A stretch of 64,000 bases of DNA from NCBI GenBank assembly GCA_013373105.1, contig JABXIJ010000030.1, positions 1-64,000 on the forward strand, given 5' to 3'. A model generated the notes under the pieces. The model searched no databases, was not told the origin of the DNA, and saw nothing but the letters and a program-made list of their open reading frames with translations. Source of the stretch: Flavobacteriaceae bacterium. Its GTDB lineage: Bacteria > Bacteroidota > Bacteroidia > Flavobacteriales > Flavobacteriaceae. Shown piece by piece: positions 34,044 to 43,196 of this stretch. How positions within the stretch are numbered: the stretch's first letter is position 1; each line of letters begins with the position of its first letter. The position numbers and the translations under genes were made by a program.

Positions 34044-36479
34044 ATGAATAAAAGTATTTTAACAGCTATAATGATTCTAATTTCCTTGACGTTACATAGT
34101 CAAAATAGAAAAATTATAGAACTATCAGAAAATTGGAAGTTTCAAAAAGGTGATATTACCAATGCTTATCAAGTTGATTTTAATGACTCTAATTGGCAAA
34201 TAGTAACTGTACCCCATGACTGGGCAATTTATGGTCCTTTTGATAAAAATATAGACATTCAAAAAGTAGCAATTGTACAAAATGGAGAAAAAATTGCTAC
34301 AGAAAAAACAGGTAGAACAGGTTCTTTACCTCACATTGGCTCTGCTTGGTATAGAAATTTATTTTCTATTTCCTCTGCAGATATTGGCAAAAAAATCATC
34401 TTACAGTTTGATGGTGCCATGAGTGAACCAGAAGTGTTTCTTAATGGGAAAAAGATTGGTGAATGGAAATATGGTTACAGTTATTTCTATTTTGATATCA
34501 CTGATAAAGTTAAAGAAGGAGATAATTTATTAGCAGTAAAATTAACCAATCAACAATATGCTTCAAGATGGTATCCAGGTGCTGGCTTGTACAGAAAAGT
34601 AACATTAACCATTAAAAATAAAGAAAGCGTTAGTCATTGGGGAACTTTTGTAACCACACCAATTGCAGAAGCCAAAATTGCGAAAGTAAATGTAAAAACA
34701 AAAGTCTCAAACAAGGTATCAAAGCTAAAATTAAGTGTTTATAATTCCAAAGGTAAATTAATTGTTTCCAAAGAAAGCACTGAAAATTTTAATGATGAGT
34801 TTGACACAAACTTAAGAGTTGAAAATCCAAATCTTTGGGATACTGAAAATCCTTATTTGTATACTTTAAAAACTGAATTATTTATAGGTAATCAACTTAA
34901 AGATGTAACTCTTACAAAATTCGGAATTCGTAAAATAGAATACATTGCAAAAAAAGGATTTTTCTTAAATAACAAACACACCAAATTTAAGGGAGTTTGT
35001 TTGCATCACGATTTAGGTCCTTTAGGAGCTGCTGTTAACAAAGCTGCTTTAAGAAGACAATTAACCATTCTAAAAGATCTAGGAGTAAATGCCATAAGAA
35101 GCTCTCATAACATGCCATCTTTAGAACAATTAGAATTATGTGATGAAATGGGATTTTTGTTTTTAGCTGAAAGTTTTGACGAATGGAAAAAGCCAAAAGT
35201 AAAAAATGGATACAATCGTTTTTTTGACGAATATGCTAAAAAGGATGTAGAAAATTTGGTGAGAGCAACTCGTAATCACCCAAGTATTATTATGTGGAGT
35301 TCAGGAAATGAAGTTCCAGATCAATGGGGTGCAGAAGGTGTTAAAAGAGCAAAATGGTTACAAGATATATTTCATAAAGAAGATTCAACACGTCCTGTAA
35401 CAGTTGGCATGGATCAAGTTAAAGCAGTTATGGCTTCTGGTTTTGGAGCAATTATGGATATTCCTGGTTTAAACTATCGTGTGCACTTATATGATGAAGC
35501 TAATGAAAGATTTCCACAAGGATTTATTTTAGGATCAGAAACAGCTTCTACAGTAAGTTCAAGAGGAATTTATAAGTTTCCTGTAGAAAAAGGAAGTATG
35601 GTAAAACATGATGATTTCCAAAGTTCATCCTATGATTTAGAATTTTGTAGTTGGTCTAATTTACCAGAAGATGATTTTATACTTCAGGATGATAAAGAAT
35701 GGGTAATGGGAGAATTTGTTTGGACAGGTTTTGACTATTTAGGAGAACCAACACCTTATGATGAAAAATGGCCATCTAGAAGCTCTTATTTTGGCATAAA
35801 TGATTTGGCTGGTTTACCTAAAGATCGCTACTATTTATACAGAAGTAGATGGAACACAAAAGATGAAACTCTTCATATTTTACCTCATTGGAATTGGAAA
35901 GGTCGTGAAGGAGAAAAAACACCTGTGTTTGTTTATACGAGTTACGATAGTGCAGAACTTTTTGTAAATGGTAAAAGCATGGGAGTTCAACATAAAACAA
36001 AAGATAAAACTCCACAACACAGATATCGTTTAATGTGGAATGATGTTACCTATCAACCTGGTTCTATTAAAGTAGTTGCCTTTGATAAAGATGGAAAACC
36101 TGCAGCTGAAAAAGAAATCAAAACGGCTGGAAAACCGCATAAACTTGTTTTAGAAGCAGACAGAACTGTACTAAAAGCTGATGGCAAGGATTTATCTTTT
36201 GTAACCATTTCTGTTGTCGATAAAAATGGAACTCCTTGTCCAACAGCTACAAACGATTTACAATTTTTAGTATCAGGAAAAGGAAAATTTAGAGCTGCTT
36301 GTAATGGAGATGCAACTTCTTTAGAATTATTTCATGAACCTAAGATGAAATTATTTAGCGGTAAATTAGTAGTACTTGTACAATCGTTAAAAGAAGCTGG
36401 AGAAATGGAGTTAAAAGTTACTGGAAAAGGTTTAAAATCTGGTAAAATTAAATTAACCTCTAAAAGCCTAACAAGATGA
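34044..36479 (+). CDS. Exported GH2 family glycoside hydrolase (beta-galactosidase-like)
   Basis: 811 residues from the ATG at 34044; an earlier in-frame start (34005) lies inside the preceding gene. Signal peptide at residues 1-20 (LTLHSQ). N-terminal jelly-roll sugar-binding domain (ENWKFQKGD, VPHDWAIYGPFD, GSAWYRN), Ig-like domain (LSVYNSKGKL), TIM barrel, then DUF4982 and an Ig/invasin-like tail. Acid/base E423 is in SGNEVPDQ; nucleophile E499 is in ILGSETASTVSSRGIY. Acts in the periplasm or outside on galactosides of algal or plant glycans; the exact linkage cannot be read. No SusCD pair in the window. Confidence 0.92.
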   Translation: MNKSILTAIMILISLTLHSQNRKIIELSENWKFQKGDITNAYQVDFNDSNWQIVTVPHDWAIYGPFDKNIDIQKVAIVQNGEKIATEKTGRTGSLPHIGSAWYRNLFSISSADIGKKIILQFDGAMSEPEVFLNGKKIGEWKYGYSYFYFDITDKVKEGDNLLAVKLTNQQYASRWYPGAGLYRKVTLTIKNKESVSHWGTFVTTPIAEAKIAKVNVKTKVSNKVSKLKLSVYNSKGKLIVSKESTENFNDEFDTNLRVENPNLWDTENPYLYTLKTELFIGNQLKDVTLTKFGIRKIEYIAKKGFFLNNKHTKFKGVCLHHDLGPLGAAVNKAALRRQLTILKDLGVNAIRSSHNMPSLEQLELCDEMGFLFLAESFDEWKKPKVKNGYNRFFDEYAKKDVENLVRATRNHPSIIMWSSGNEVPDQWGAEGVKRAKWLQDIFHKEDSTRPVTVGMDQVKAVMASGFGAIMDIPGLNYRVHLYDEANERFPQGFILGSETASTVSSRGIYKFPVEKGSMVKHDDFQSSSYDLEFCSWSNLPEDDFILQDDKEWVMGEFVWTGFDYLGEPTPYDEKWPSRSSYFGINDLAGLPKDRYYLYRSRWNTKDETLHILPHWNWKGREGEKTPVFVYTSYDSAELFVNGKSMGVQHKTKDKTPQHRYRLMWNDVTYQPGSIKVVAFDKDGKPAAEKEIKTAGKPHKLVLEADRTVLKADGKDLSFVTISVVDKNGTPCPTATNDLQFLVSGKGKFRAACNGDATSLELFHEPKMKLFSGKLVVLVQSLKEAGEMELKVTGKGLKSGKIKLTSKSLTR

Positions 36480-36928
36480 TGAAAAAGAGTCTAAGTTTAT
36501 TGTTATTACTCATAGGAATTAATATTTTCAGTCAGAGTAAAGAGAATGACATTCAAAAAATAACAAAAACCATTCAGAATTATTACGATGGTTATATTTA
36601 CAGGGATATTTCTAAACTTAATAAAGCATTTGACACTATTAATGGTACAATGAAAGTTCCTATTGTTACTAATGGAAAAGTTACAGGTTACGCAAATAAC
36701 TACTTCAAAGATTTACAAACAAAATGGGGAAATCGTGAAAAACTTTCTAAGGAAGTTTTACAAAATTGCTCTTTAACCATTTTAAATATTGATGTAGTAG
36801 ATGGTGTAGTTGCCTCAGCTAAAATAAGCATGAAAGTAGATACTGTTACTTATATTGATATTTTATCACTAGAAGTAATGAATAATCAATGGAAAATTAC
36901 CAATAAAATTTATGCAACAAGAAAGTAA
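36476..36928 (+). CDS. Exported SnoaL/NTF2-like (putative lumazine-binding) protein
   Basis: 150 residues (or 149 from the second ATG). Signal peptide at 1-20 (LLLLLIGINIFSQ). The body fits the NTF2-like cone fold: an N-terminal helix QKITKTIQNYYDGYIYRD, the central VVDGVVASAKISMKVDT strand and a final WKITNKIYAT strand. Such domains can bind small ligands or act as weak enzymes. It overlaps the GH2 stop by 4 bases, so it is the last gene of the PqqB-like/GH2 unit. Confidence 0.82.
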   Translation: MMKKSLSLLLLLIGINIFSQSKENDIQKITKTIQNYYDGYIYRDISKLNKAFDTINGTMKVPIVTNGKVTGYANNYFKDLQTKWGNREKLSKEVLQNCSLTILNIDVVDGVVASAKISMKVDTVTYIDILSLEVMNNQWKITNKIYATRK

Positions 36929-36931
36929 GAA

Positions 36932-37393
36932 TTAGGTTTTTTTCTTTTTTAAAAATGGATGAATCCAAATTTCAACTTTTGGATTTACATGCTCAACTGC
37001 CTTGTGAAACCTATTTAAATTAAAACTTTGAAAGTATCTAATTTCTTTTGTATCATCCAGTTTTGTTTGGTACTTCAAAATCCAAAACCTTCTACCATTT
37101 AATCTAGTTTTACTTCTATTAATACTAATAATATTTACAAAAGGAATAACTGTTTCACTTGTAAATTTAACTATATAGACATTTTCTTCATCAAACTAAA
37201 TTCTTCTAGATCTAGCAAATTGAAAATAAGCAACTATCGAAAATAAAAGAAGCCCTAAATAAAAATAATTATCAAGATTTCTTATGTAAAGAACAAGAAA
37301 TACTATAATAAATGGAATAGTTAAAAACTTAAACCAATAAAAACGGGTACTTATAGCAATTCTTTGGCCTTCTTTATTTTCATTTACTAACAT
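36932..37393 (-). pseudogene. Small membrane protein gene interrupted by an in-frame TAG
   Basis: The frame opens at ATG 37393 and runs to TAA at 36932-36934, with one internal TAG at 37196-37198. Before the stop are 65 residues with two membrane helices (FKFLTIPFIIVFLVLYI and YFYLGLLLFSIVAYFQF) ending RSRRI. After it, the same frame continues for 87 codons: FDEENVYIVKFTSETVIPF, VNIISINRSKTRLNGRRFW, and KVEIWIHPFLKKKKT. The two parts form one coherent protein of about 153 residues, a membrane anchor plus a strand-rich domain resembling small bacterial PH-like domains. A CAG or GAG to TAG change is the simplest explanation. It is 12 bases behind the MazG-type gene. Confidence 0.75.
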
Positions 37394-37405
37394 TATATTT
37401 AATTT

Positions 37406-37789
37406 TTATTTTGCAAGAATTTCAGCAATTTTAGGCTTAAAATAATTAGGCCCTTTTAAAACTTTACCATCTTCTCTGTAAATTGGCTTTCCATCTTCAC
37501 CCAATTTACTCATATTAGAACGTTGTATTTCATTAAAAACCTCTTCTATTTTATCTTGCATACCATGTTCAATAATGGTACCGCATAAAATATACAACAT
37601 ATCTCCTAAAGCATCAGCAACCTCAACTAAATCATTATTATTTGCTGCTTCTAAATATTCTTCATTTTCTTCTCGCATTAATTTATAACGTAATAAATTT
37701 CTATCGCCAATATTAGCAACTGGTTTAGAATTCATGTTTAATTTAAATGCTTTGTGAAACTCGCTTACTGCAGCTATTTTGTTTTTCAT
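37406..37789 (-). CDS. MazG-like nucleoside triphosphate pyrophosphohydrolase
   Basis: 127 residues. All-alpha NTP-PPase fold with the metal-binding pattern in MREENEEYLEAANN (E-x2-E) and LVEVADALGDMLYILCG (E-x2-D). The C-terminal SNMSKLGEDGKP loop is typical of this MazG-related group. It hydrolyses NTPs or dNTPs to monophosphates, probably as a house-cleaning enzyme. The only intact gene of its three-gene leftward run: its start overlaps the broken PepSY frame by 47 bases, and the broken membrane protein follows after 12. Confidence 0.87.
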   Translation of the reverse strand: MKNKIAAVSEFHKAFKLNMNSKPVANIGDRNLLRYKLMREENEEYLEAANNNDLVEVADALGDMLYILCGTIIEHGMQDKIEEVFNEIQRSNMSKLGEDGKPIYREDGKVLKGPNYFKPKIAEILAK

Positions 37790-38363
37790 TATTTGTTAAA
37801 TTATCTGTTTTTTTTATTTGTTTAGGTCCATACCAAAGCCAAATTCCTGTAATACAAAAAATAATTAGTGCTAAACCTAAAATACTTGTGTAAGTTAACT
37901 TAATTTGTTGATTTGAGGTATTAAAAAAATCATCAAATAAAGAACCATCATGTAAATTTTATATCCAGTCAGAATGTCTAACACCAACTTGTAAAACATC
38001 ACCTGTTACGCCATCTAATTGAATCTCATAGTTATTGTTTTTAAAAATATACTTAACAATTCCCTTGTTTTTTCTGATATCAATCCTATCTAACTCTATA
38101 ATTTCACTTTTATCTATATAAGCTTCTAATCTATTATTTGCAATGTTTTCTAGCTGATAGATAGAAAGCCAATCCTCTAGTTTTGTTGATGTTCCTTGTA
38201 GTGTTTTTGGTAGAATTTTACCTGAACTATGTTTTTTCCATCCTAGTGTTAATCCTGTAAAAGCAACTAAAAGAAAAAATATTACAAGAGTAATACCAGT
38301 ATATTTATGAACTTTTCTAAAATTTCTTAAAATTTTTGCTTGTTGTAGTCTTTTGTTGCTCAA
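37743..38363 (-). pseudogene. PepSY-associated TM protein gene interrupted by an in-frame TAA
   Basis: The frame from ATG 38363 to TAA 37743-37745 has 206 codons with a single internal TAA at 37959-37961. The first 134 residues include one membrane helix (YTGITLVIFFLLVAFTGLTLG) and a PepSY-like strand region (NYEIQLDGVTGDVLQVG). After the stop the frame continues NLHDGSLFDDFF, a second helix (ILGLALIIFCITGIWLWYG) and a polar tail. HSDWI-stop-NLHDGS matches the family's DWIENLHDGS, so GAA to TAA is likely. These proteins usually accompany TonB receptors and iron uptake; none is nearby. The truncated product would lack the second helix. Confidence 0.8.
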
Positions 38364-38478
38364 TTTTTATTTTCATTTTTTAATAATTTGCAAACATGCA
38401 AAAAGTTAACTTATTTAATTCTTAAGGATTCTTTAAAGTTTTCAACGTTTTTAGAATATTGTAATTAATATTAATTCG

Positions 38479-38486
38479 TAATTTTG
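38479..38486 (+). promoter_or_regulatory. Putative -7 box of the small membrane protein
   Basis: TAATTTTG matches TAnnTTTG; a TTG at 38459-38461 lies 17 bases upstream as a possible -33 element. Confidence 0.5.
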
Positions 38487-38535
38487 CTTTTAAAAGAATT
38501 GAGAAATTCTTTCTTAAAATTTAATCTTATAAGTT

Positions 38536-38742
38536 GTGATTTTAAACGCTTTTTTTTCTACAGGTAGAATTATTTTTATCATCTTTTTTGTAACTGTGTT
38601 TACTGCATTAATAGTGTGGAGTTACAGAAAAGATATAAAGAACCACAAGCGATATTATAAAAATGCTGGCAAAAAAGTAATGCTTTATGGTGGTATTATT
38701 ATAACTATTTTTATAGCTATTAGAATTCTATTTGGTAATTAA
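38536..38742 (+). CDS. Small membrane protein, 68 residues
   Basis: Begins with GTG at 38536. Two hydrophobic helices (residues 10-29, IIFIIFFVTVFTALIVWSY, and 48-66, MLYGGIIITIFIAIRILFG) are joined by a basic segment RKDIKNHKRYYKNAGKK. It has the look of a conserved small flavobacterial membrane protein, but I cannot name a function. A TAnnTTTG box lies 50 bases upstream and there is no terminator of its own. It stands between two pseudogenes but is itself intact. Confidence 0.65.
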   Translation: MILNAFFSTGRIIFIIFFVTVFTALIVWSYRKDIKNHKRYYKNAGKKVMLYGGIIITIFIAIRILFGN

Positions 38743-38769
38743 TTTTTCTATTATTTAACAATTTTAATT

Positions 38770-39516
38770 CTACTTTATTTTAAGATTTATTTGTTTAAAT
38801 CTACTCCAAACTTTTGAGCGGTATAAAATATAAATAATATAAGCACCTAGTTCTAAAAGATAGTAGAAAAAACTTATGCCACTAGGTGGATTGTGACTAG
38901 GCAAATAATTAAAAGTATCAAAAGCAACTTTAGGCCAATACCAAGCTTTAAAGCACACACCAAAATACTCTGCAAAAGCAATAACTTAGTGGTAAGTTAA
39001 AAATAGTAATTGGTATTTAGGTCTAAATAGAAATAGCACTAAAACCCCTAAAGACATTACTAAACCAAAAACATCATCGTAAAGGAAATAATAAACTAAA
39101 GTATGAATTGTAAAAAATATATACAGCCAATTAATTACTGCAACTTTATTAGCTAGCACAACTTTTTCTCTACTAAATTCATATAAACGTCCAATACAAA
39201 TTGCATGCATAAAAAATACGTAAAGTGGTACATTACCTTTTCTATAAGTATACATATGAAAACCTAAAGACATAGTGTATTCTACTAGAGGACTAAATAA
39301 AAGCACGCAAATAAATAAGATTTTAACTCTTTCTCTTGCACGTCTTAAAAAATAAAAAAAAAATAGTTAAAACAACAGTACTTCTTATCCGTAAGAAAAT
39401 TGAGTAGAAAAATAACTCCCATCAATAAAAAAAATAGGTATTAATAAAATTAACAAACCAACTTTTTTCCAGGAAATACTTAAAAAAGCCTTGTAATTAT
39501 GTATTCTTAATGTCAT
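38770..39516 (-). pseudogene. Decayed tandem paralogue of the neighbouring multi-pass membrane protein
   Basis: From ATG 39516 the same frame can be followed to TAG 38770-38772, but with three internal TAA codons (39385-39387, 39367-39369, 38986-38988). The translation aligns along its length with the intact gene at 39497-40270: SFHMYTYR-type segment GFHMYTYRKGNVPLYVFF against GMYTYRLENVPWYVPLG, YDDVFGLVMSLGVLVLF against FDDIFGFLMTILVFLLL, and YLPSHNPPSGISFFYYLL against FLPSNNPPSGISLFYFLL. It is therefore a tandem duplicate that has been inactivated. The region around the first two stops is also two codons shorter than the paralogue. Confidence 0.85.
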
Positions 39517-40270
39517 TGTATTGTTTTATTTGCCTGAATCTTCTCCAAACTTTTTGATGAAAAATAATATAAAATAAAAAACACCAAATATCTAGTAAAA
39601 AATAGAATAAACTTATTCCACTTGGTGGATTATTACTTGGTAAAAACTCAAATACATTAAATGCAATTGGAGGCCATTTCCAGCATCCAAAGGCAGTACC
39701 ACCAATTTCTAATAATGCTACAACAATATACATAGTATAGAAATACAATCTATCTTTTGGTCTTTTATATAATAATAAGAAAACTAAAATTGTCATTAAA
39801 AAACCAAAAATATCGTCAAAGAAAACTAAATATACAATTGCAAAAATCATAATTATTAGTGCAAAAAAATGTTCAATAGCCTTGTGATGTTTTCTAGCTA
39901 AAGGATCTTTACTAAAAATAAAAACTCTACCATATAAAGCTGCATGTCCTAAAGGAACATACCAAGGTACATTTTCTAATCTATAAGTATACATTCCTAA
40001 ATAAATAGAAAAGAAGTACTCACCTAGTAAACCTAAAAAAACTGCATAAATCATTAATTTTCTAGTTCTAGGATAAGCTCTTTTGTACATCCACAAAAAA
40101 CTTAGTAAAGCCAAAATGTTTATTGGAATTTGTGAATCTATTACATTTTTCGAAAATGAAGTTCCATCGAAATAAAGGATAAGTATAAAGCCAATGAAAA
40201 TACCTACTTTCCTTAAAAAAGTTTTATTTAGCTGATTTAATTCTGCTTTTGGAATTTTAAATAGCAACAT
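39497..40270 (-). CDS. Multi-pass integral membrane protein, unrecognised family
   Basis: 257 residues from the ATG at 40270; an earlier start at 40318 would overlap tag by 62 bases. About seven hydrophobic segments are visible. Conserved-looking polar motifs sit between them: EYFFSIYLGMYTYR, LGHAALYGR, FDDIFG and FLPSNNPPSGIS; these are also kept in the broken paralogue behind it, so they are probably functional. The layout recalls lycopene-cyclase/carotenoid-type membrane proteins, but I cannot confirm that. Part of a leftward run M24 peptidase, tag, this gene. Confidence 0.7.
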   Translation of the reverse strand: MLLFKIPKAELNQLNKTFLRKVGIFIGFILILYFDGTSFSKNVIDSQIPINILALLSFLWMYKRAYPRTRKLMIYAVFLGLLGEYFFSIYLGMYTYRLENVPWYVPLGHAALYGRVFIFSKDPLARKHHKAIEHFFALIIMIFAIVYLVFFDDIFGFLMTILVFLLLYKRPKDRLYFYTMYIVVALLEIGGTAFGCWKWPPIAFNVFEFLPSNNPPSGISLFYFLLDIWCFLFYIIFHQKVWRRFRQIKQYNDIKNT

Positions 40271-40826
40271 TGTTTGGGTGTTTAAAACAATCTGTAGTAT
40301 GGTCATTAACCATTCCAACAGCTTGCATGAAAGCGTATATAACTGTTGAGCCTACAAACTTGAATCCAAGTTTTTTTAAATCATTAGAAATTTTATCAGA
40401 CAAAGGGGTTGTTGCAGGTACCTCTTCTCTATTTTTAAATTGATTAACAACTGGGTTACCATCTACATAACTCCAAATAAATTTTGAAAAAGAACCAAAT
40501 TGTTCTTGAATTTTAATAAATAATTGTGCGTTAGTTATTGCACTCTTTATTTTTAATTTGTTTCTTATAATACCTTCATTTTGTAATAAAGCATCATATT
40601 TAACATCAGTATAATTTGCAATTTTATGATAATCAAAGTCATCAAAAGCTATTCTAAAGTTTTCTCTTTTGTTTAAAATAGTAATCCAACTTAAACCAGC
40701 TTGAAAAGTTTCTAAAAGAAGAAATTCAAATAAGGTTGCATCATCATATACAGGTTCTCCCCATTCAAAATCATGATAATCTTGATACAGTTTACTTTCT
40801 GTAACCCAAAAACATCTTGTTTTCAT
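40257..40826 (-). CDS. tag: DNA-3-methyladenine glycosylase I
   Basis: 189 residues. It excises 3-methyladenine from alkylated DNA. The zinc ligands are visible as C5 (RCFW), H18 (YHDFEWG), H176 and C180 (DHTTDCFKH). E39 in ETFQAGLSW recognises the base, followed by ILNKRENFR. The start shares one base with the stop of the M24 peptidase gene, so the two are translationally coupled. Confidence 0.96.
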   Translation of the reverse strand: MKTRCFWVTESKLYQDYHDFEWGEPVYDDATLFEFLLLETFQAGLSWITILNKRENFRIAFDDFDYHKIANYTDVKYDALLQNEGIIRNKLKIKSAITNAQLFIKIQEQFGSFSKFIWSYVDGNPVVNQFKNREEVPATTPLSDKISNDLKKLGFKFVGSTVIYAFMQAVGMVNDHTTDCFKHPNNVAI

Positions 40827-42172
40827 TAATTTATTTTAATTGGCTTAATTGCAGTTTGTCTTGTATTAACGTATTCGAAAGTATTATCACCAAAAAAACC
40901 TGCCTCTTCTAACATAATTCTAATGTCTTTATTCCATTCTTTTATATGCACTGTCGTATTTAATTCTATTGCATAAGCTGTATTTTTCTGTAGAGGATAA
41001 TCGCCATTAAAAGGAACTCCTTCTTGAGAATCCCACATACCAATTGTAGTTCCAGCAGAATGACCATATTTACCTAAAGGATGTGTGTAAATTGAAGGTC
41101 TTAATCCTTCTTTTTTTCCTTGAGAAAGAGATGTTAATAAAATTTCGTTTCCAGTTCTTCCAGCTTTCATATTGTTTGTTAAAATATCTTGTACTCTATT
41201 ACCTAATTTAAATGCATCATTTAAAAATGATGGAACGTTAGTTTCATCATCTTTTAATACATAAGCATGTTGCTGACAGTCTGTATTTAAGCCAATATAA
41301 GTTATCCCAAAATCGCAGTGTAATAAATCTCCCTTTTGAATAATCTCTGTAGGTTTACTTTTAGAAAATGATTCTATATGAGATTTTAAAGCTTCGTTAT
41401 TTCGTTGAATGTCTATGGTTGGATGAAACCATGTTTCTAACCCTAAATCTGTAACTTTTTGACGCATAAACCAAACCAAATCGTTGGTTGTTGTTACCCC
41501 TGGTGTTATGGTTTTATCAGAAAATGTATCATCTATAATATCATGAGTAATTTTAACCAATTTTCTGAACAACTCCATTTCTTTTTGGGTTCTTGTTTCA
41601 ATCCAAGCAATTCCTAATTTTTCTGCTGACACAAATTTTGAAGTAATTTCTTCTGGCATATTTGCAGTTAATTCATCATAATCTGTCTTAACCAAACCAT
41701 CTGCTAAAGCAAAATGTTTAGACATATTTAAACCTATTTTTTTTGGATTTCTATCAGATATTATTTTTTCTAAAGCTTTCCATTGATTAGGCTCTTCTTC
41801 TTTATTCCAAGCAGACTTAATGCTTTTTCCAATATCATATCTAGCAACTGCTAACCTCTCTAGTGTATTTTTTTCTTTATTTCTATAAAAAACAATAATA
41901 GTTCTTCTTCTTGCATTAAGCCAAGTGGCAGGTAACATTGTTTTTAAAATTGGATCTTCATTATATTCTCTAGAAATTAAGAGCCACATATCTAAATCAA
42001 CTTTATCCATTAATTCTGGAAGTAAATTTGAAAATCTATCTTCTAGTAGTTCATCTTTTAATGCTGCTCTATCTTTTTCATTTAGAATGTTATAACTATT
42101 CTTTTCAAATTCTTTATTTGAACATGAAAGGCATGCTATAAAAAGTGTAAATAAGATTACTTTTTTAATCAT
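40826..42172 (-). CDS. M24 family metallopeptidase (Xaa-Pro aminopeptidase-like), lipoprotein
   Basis: 448 residues. Lipoprotein signal with IACLSC (C17). A creatinase-like N-terminal domain (about 40-200) precedes the pita-bread catalytic domain: LLHCDFGITYIGLNTDCQQHAY supplies the two metal Asp, HPLGKYGHSAG the His, ELNTTVHI and IMLEEAGFF the Glu. It is predicted to release N-terminal residues from X-Pro peptides at the cell envelope. First gene of the leftward tag operon. Confidence 0.88.
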   Translation of the reverse strand: MIKKVILFTLFIACLSCSNKEFEKNSYNILNEKDRAALKDELLEDRFSNLLPELMDKVDLDMWLLISREYNEDPILKTMLPATWLNARRRTIIVFYRNKEKNTLERLAVARYDIGKSIKSAWNKEEEPNQWKALEKIISDRNPKKIGLNMSKHFALADGLVKTDYDELTANMPEEITSKFVSAEKLGIAWIETRTQKEMELFRKLVKITHDIIDDTFSDKTITPGVTTTNDLVWFMRQKVTDLGLETWFHPTIDIQRNNEALKSHIESFSKSKPTEIIQKGDLLHCDFGITYIGLNTDCQQHAYVLKDDETNVPSFLNDAFKLGNRVQDILTNNMKAGRTGNEILLTSLSQGKKEGLRPSIYTHPLGKYGHSAGTTIGMWDSQEGVPFNGDYPLQKNTAYAIELNTTVHIKEWNKDIRIMLEEAGFFGDNTFEYVNTRQTAIKPIKIN

Positions 42173-42273
42173 CTTGAAAATTATTTAGGATTTAAAATTA
42201 GTGTTAAATCAGTTAAATTCCTATGCGAATTACAATATATTTTATAATTTTAAGAGGGTAAAATTACTTGACA

Positions 42274-42708
42274 ATGAAGTTTTTAAAGTATTTAATTTTT
42301 CTTACAATTTTTGCAAGCCTTTTATATGCTTGTGGTTCTTCGCTTATAAACAATTCTAAGAATATAAAAGAAGAACCTGTAAAAATTGCTAACGATAGTT
42401 TAGAATACGAAATCATTATTATAGATCCAGGATTTACAAATTATATAAATGCTATTGCACAACCAAGAGGTTTTTATTCTCAGAAATATATGGAAATTAG
42501 AAATATTGCTTGGGTACTAACTTGGAACCAAAGAGCAAGGAATCTAAATACATTTAACCCAAATATCTATCAAAACGAAATTGATTATGATAGAAATATA
42601 GATTACGGTTATGAAGTAAATTACCTGTTATTTAATTATTTCTTGTTTGCTCAACAAAAATATAATATGGATTTAGGAGGTGGTTTTAGAAGACAAAGAA
42701 TTAATTAG
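42274..42708 (+). CDS. DUF6146 family lipoprotein
   Basis: 144 residues from the ATG at 42274; a TTG two codons earlier is less likely. Lipobox FASLLYACGSS with the Cys near residue 20. The body holds YEIIIIDPGFTNYINAIAQPRGFYSQ and a WVLTWNQRARNLN block, which mark the DUF6146 family of Flavobacteriia. A YEVNYLLFNYFLFAQQKYN segment ends it. Function unknown. Convergent with folA, overlapping its stop by 4 bases. Confidence 0.82.
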   Translation: MKFLKYLIFLTIFASLLYACGSSLINNSKNIKEEPVKIANDSLEYEIIIIDPGFTNYINAIAQPRGFYSQKYMEIRNIAWVLTWNQRARNLNTFNPNIYQNEIDYDRNIDYGYEVNYLLFNYFLFAQQKYNMDLGGGFRRQRIN

Positions 42709-43196
42709 CTTCTCTTTTCATAACGAATAAAACTGTAATCAAACTTATTTTTTTCATCAGCTTTAAAACTCTCTCTTTTAACCTCTTTCCAAACTTTAGT
42801 ATTTATTTCTGGAAAAAAAACATCTGCATCAAATGAATGATGAACAATAGTTATCTCTAAAGCATCTGCTAAACTATTATCTAATGCATACTTATAAATC
42901 TGTGCACCTCCAATTATAAAAACTTTATCATCTTTTGGAGCTAGTTTTAAGGCACTTTCTAAACTGTTAGCAATTAAACAACCTTGTTGAGTATAATCTG
43001 GATTTTTTGTAATAATAACAGAAGTTCTATTTGGTAATGGCTTACCAATAGACTCATAAGTATTTCTACCCATTAAAATATAACGACCACTAGTTAATTT
43101 TTTAAACCTTTTTAAATCTGCAGGTAAATGCCAAATTAAATCATTGTCTTTCCCTAAAGCATAATTTTCTGCAATTGCTACAATAATTGTAATCAT
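42705..43196 (-). CDS. folA: Dihydrofolate reductase
   Basis: 163 residues from the ATG at 43196, which gives the canonical start MITIIVAIAENYALGKDNDLIWHLP (cut here as MITIIVAIAEN and ALGKDNDLIWHLP); the frame has an upstream start at 43217. The D in WHLPADLKRFK is the proton-donor position, and GRNTYESIG and FIIGGAQIY bind NADPH. It reduces dihydrofolate, recycling the product of ThyA, whose gene lies about 1 kb away on the same strand. Confidence 0.95.
   Translation of the reverse strand: MITIIVAIAENYALGKDNDLIWHLPADLKRFKKLTSGRYILMGRNTYESIGKPLPNRTSVIITKNPDYTQQGCLIANSLESALKLAPKDDKVFIIGGAQIYKYALDNSLADALEITIVHHSFDADVFFPEINTKVWKEVKRESFKADEKNKFDYSFIRYEKRS

Noticed and set aside
39201..39210. 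TTGCATGCAT, resembling the putative operator
   Set aside because: Only the inner 8 bases are palindromic and it lies inside the decayed membrane-protein gene; treated as background.
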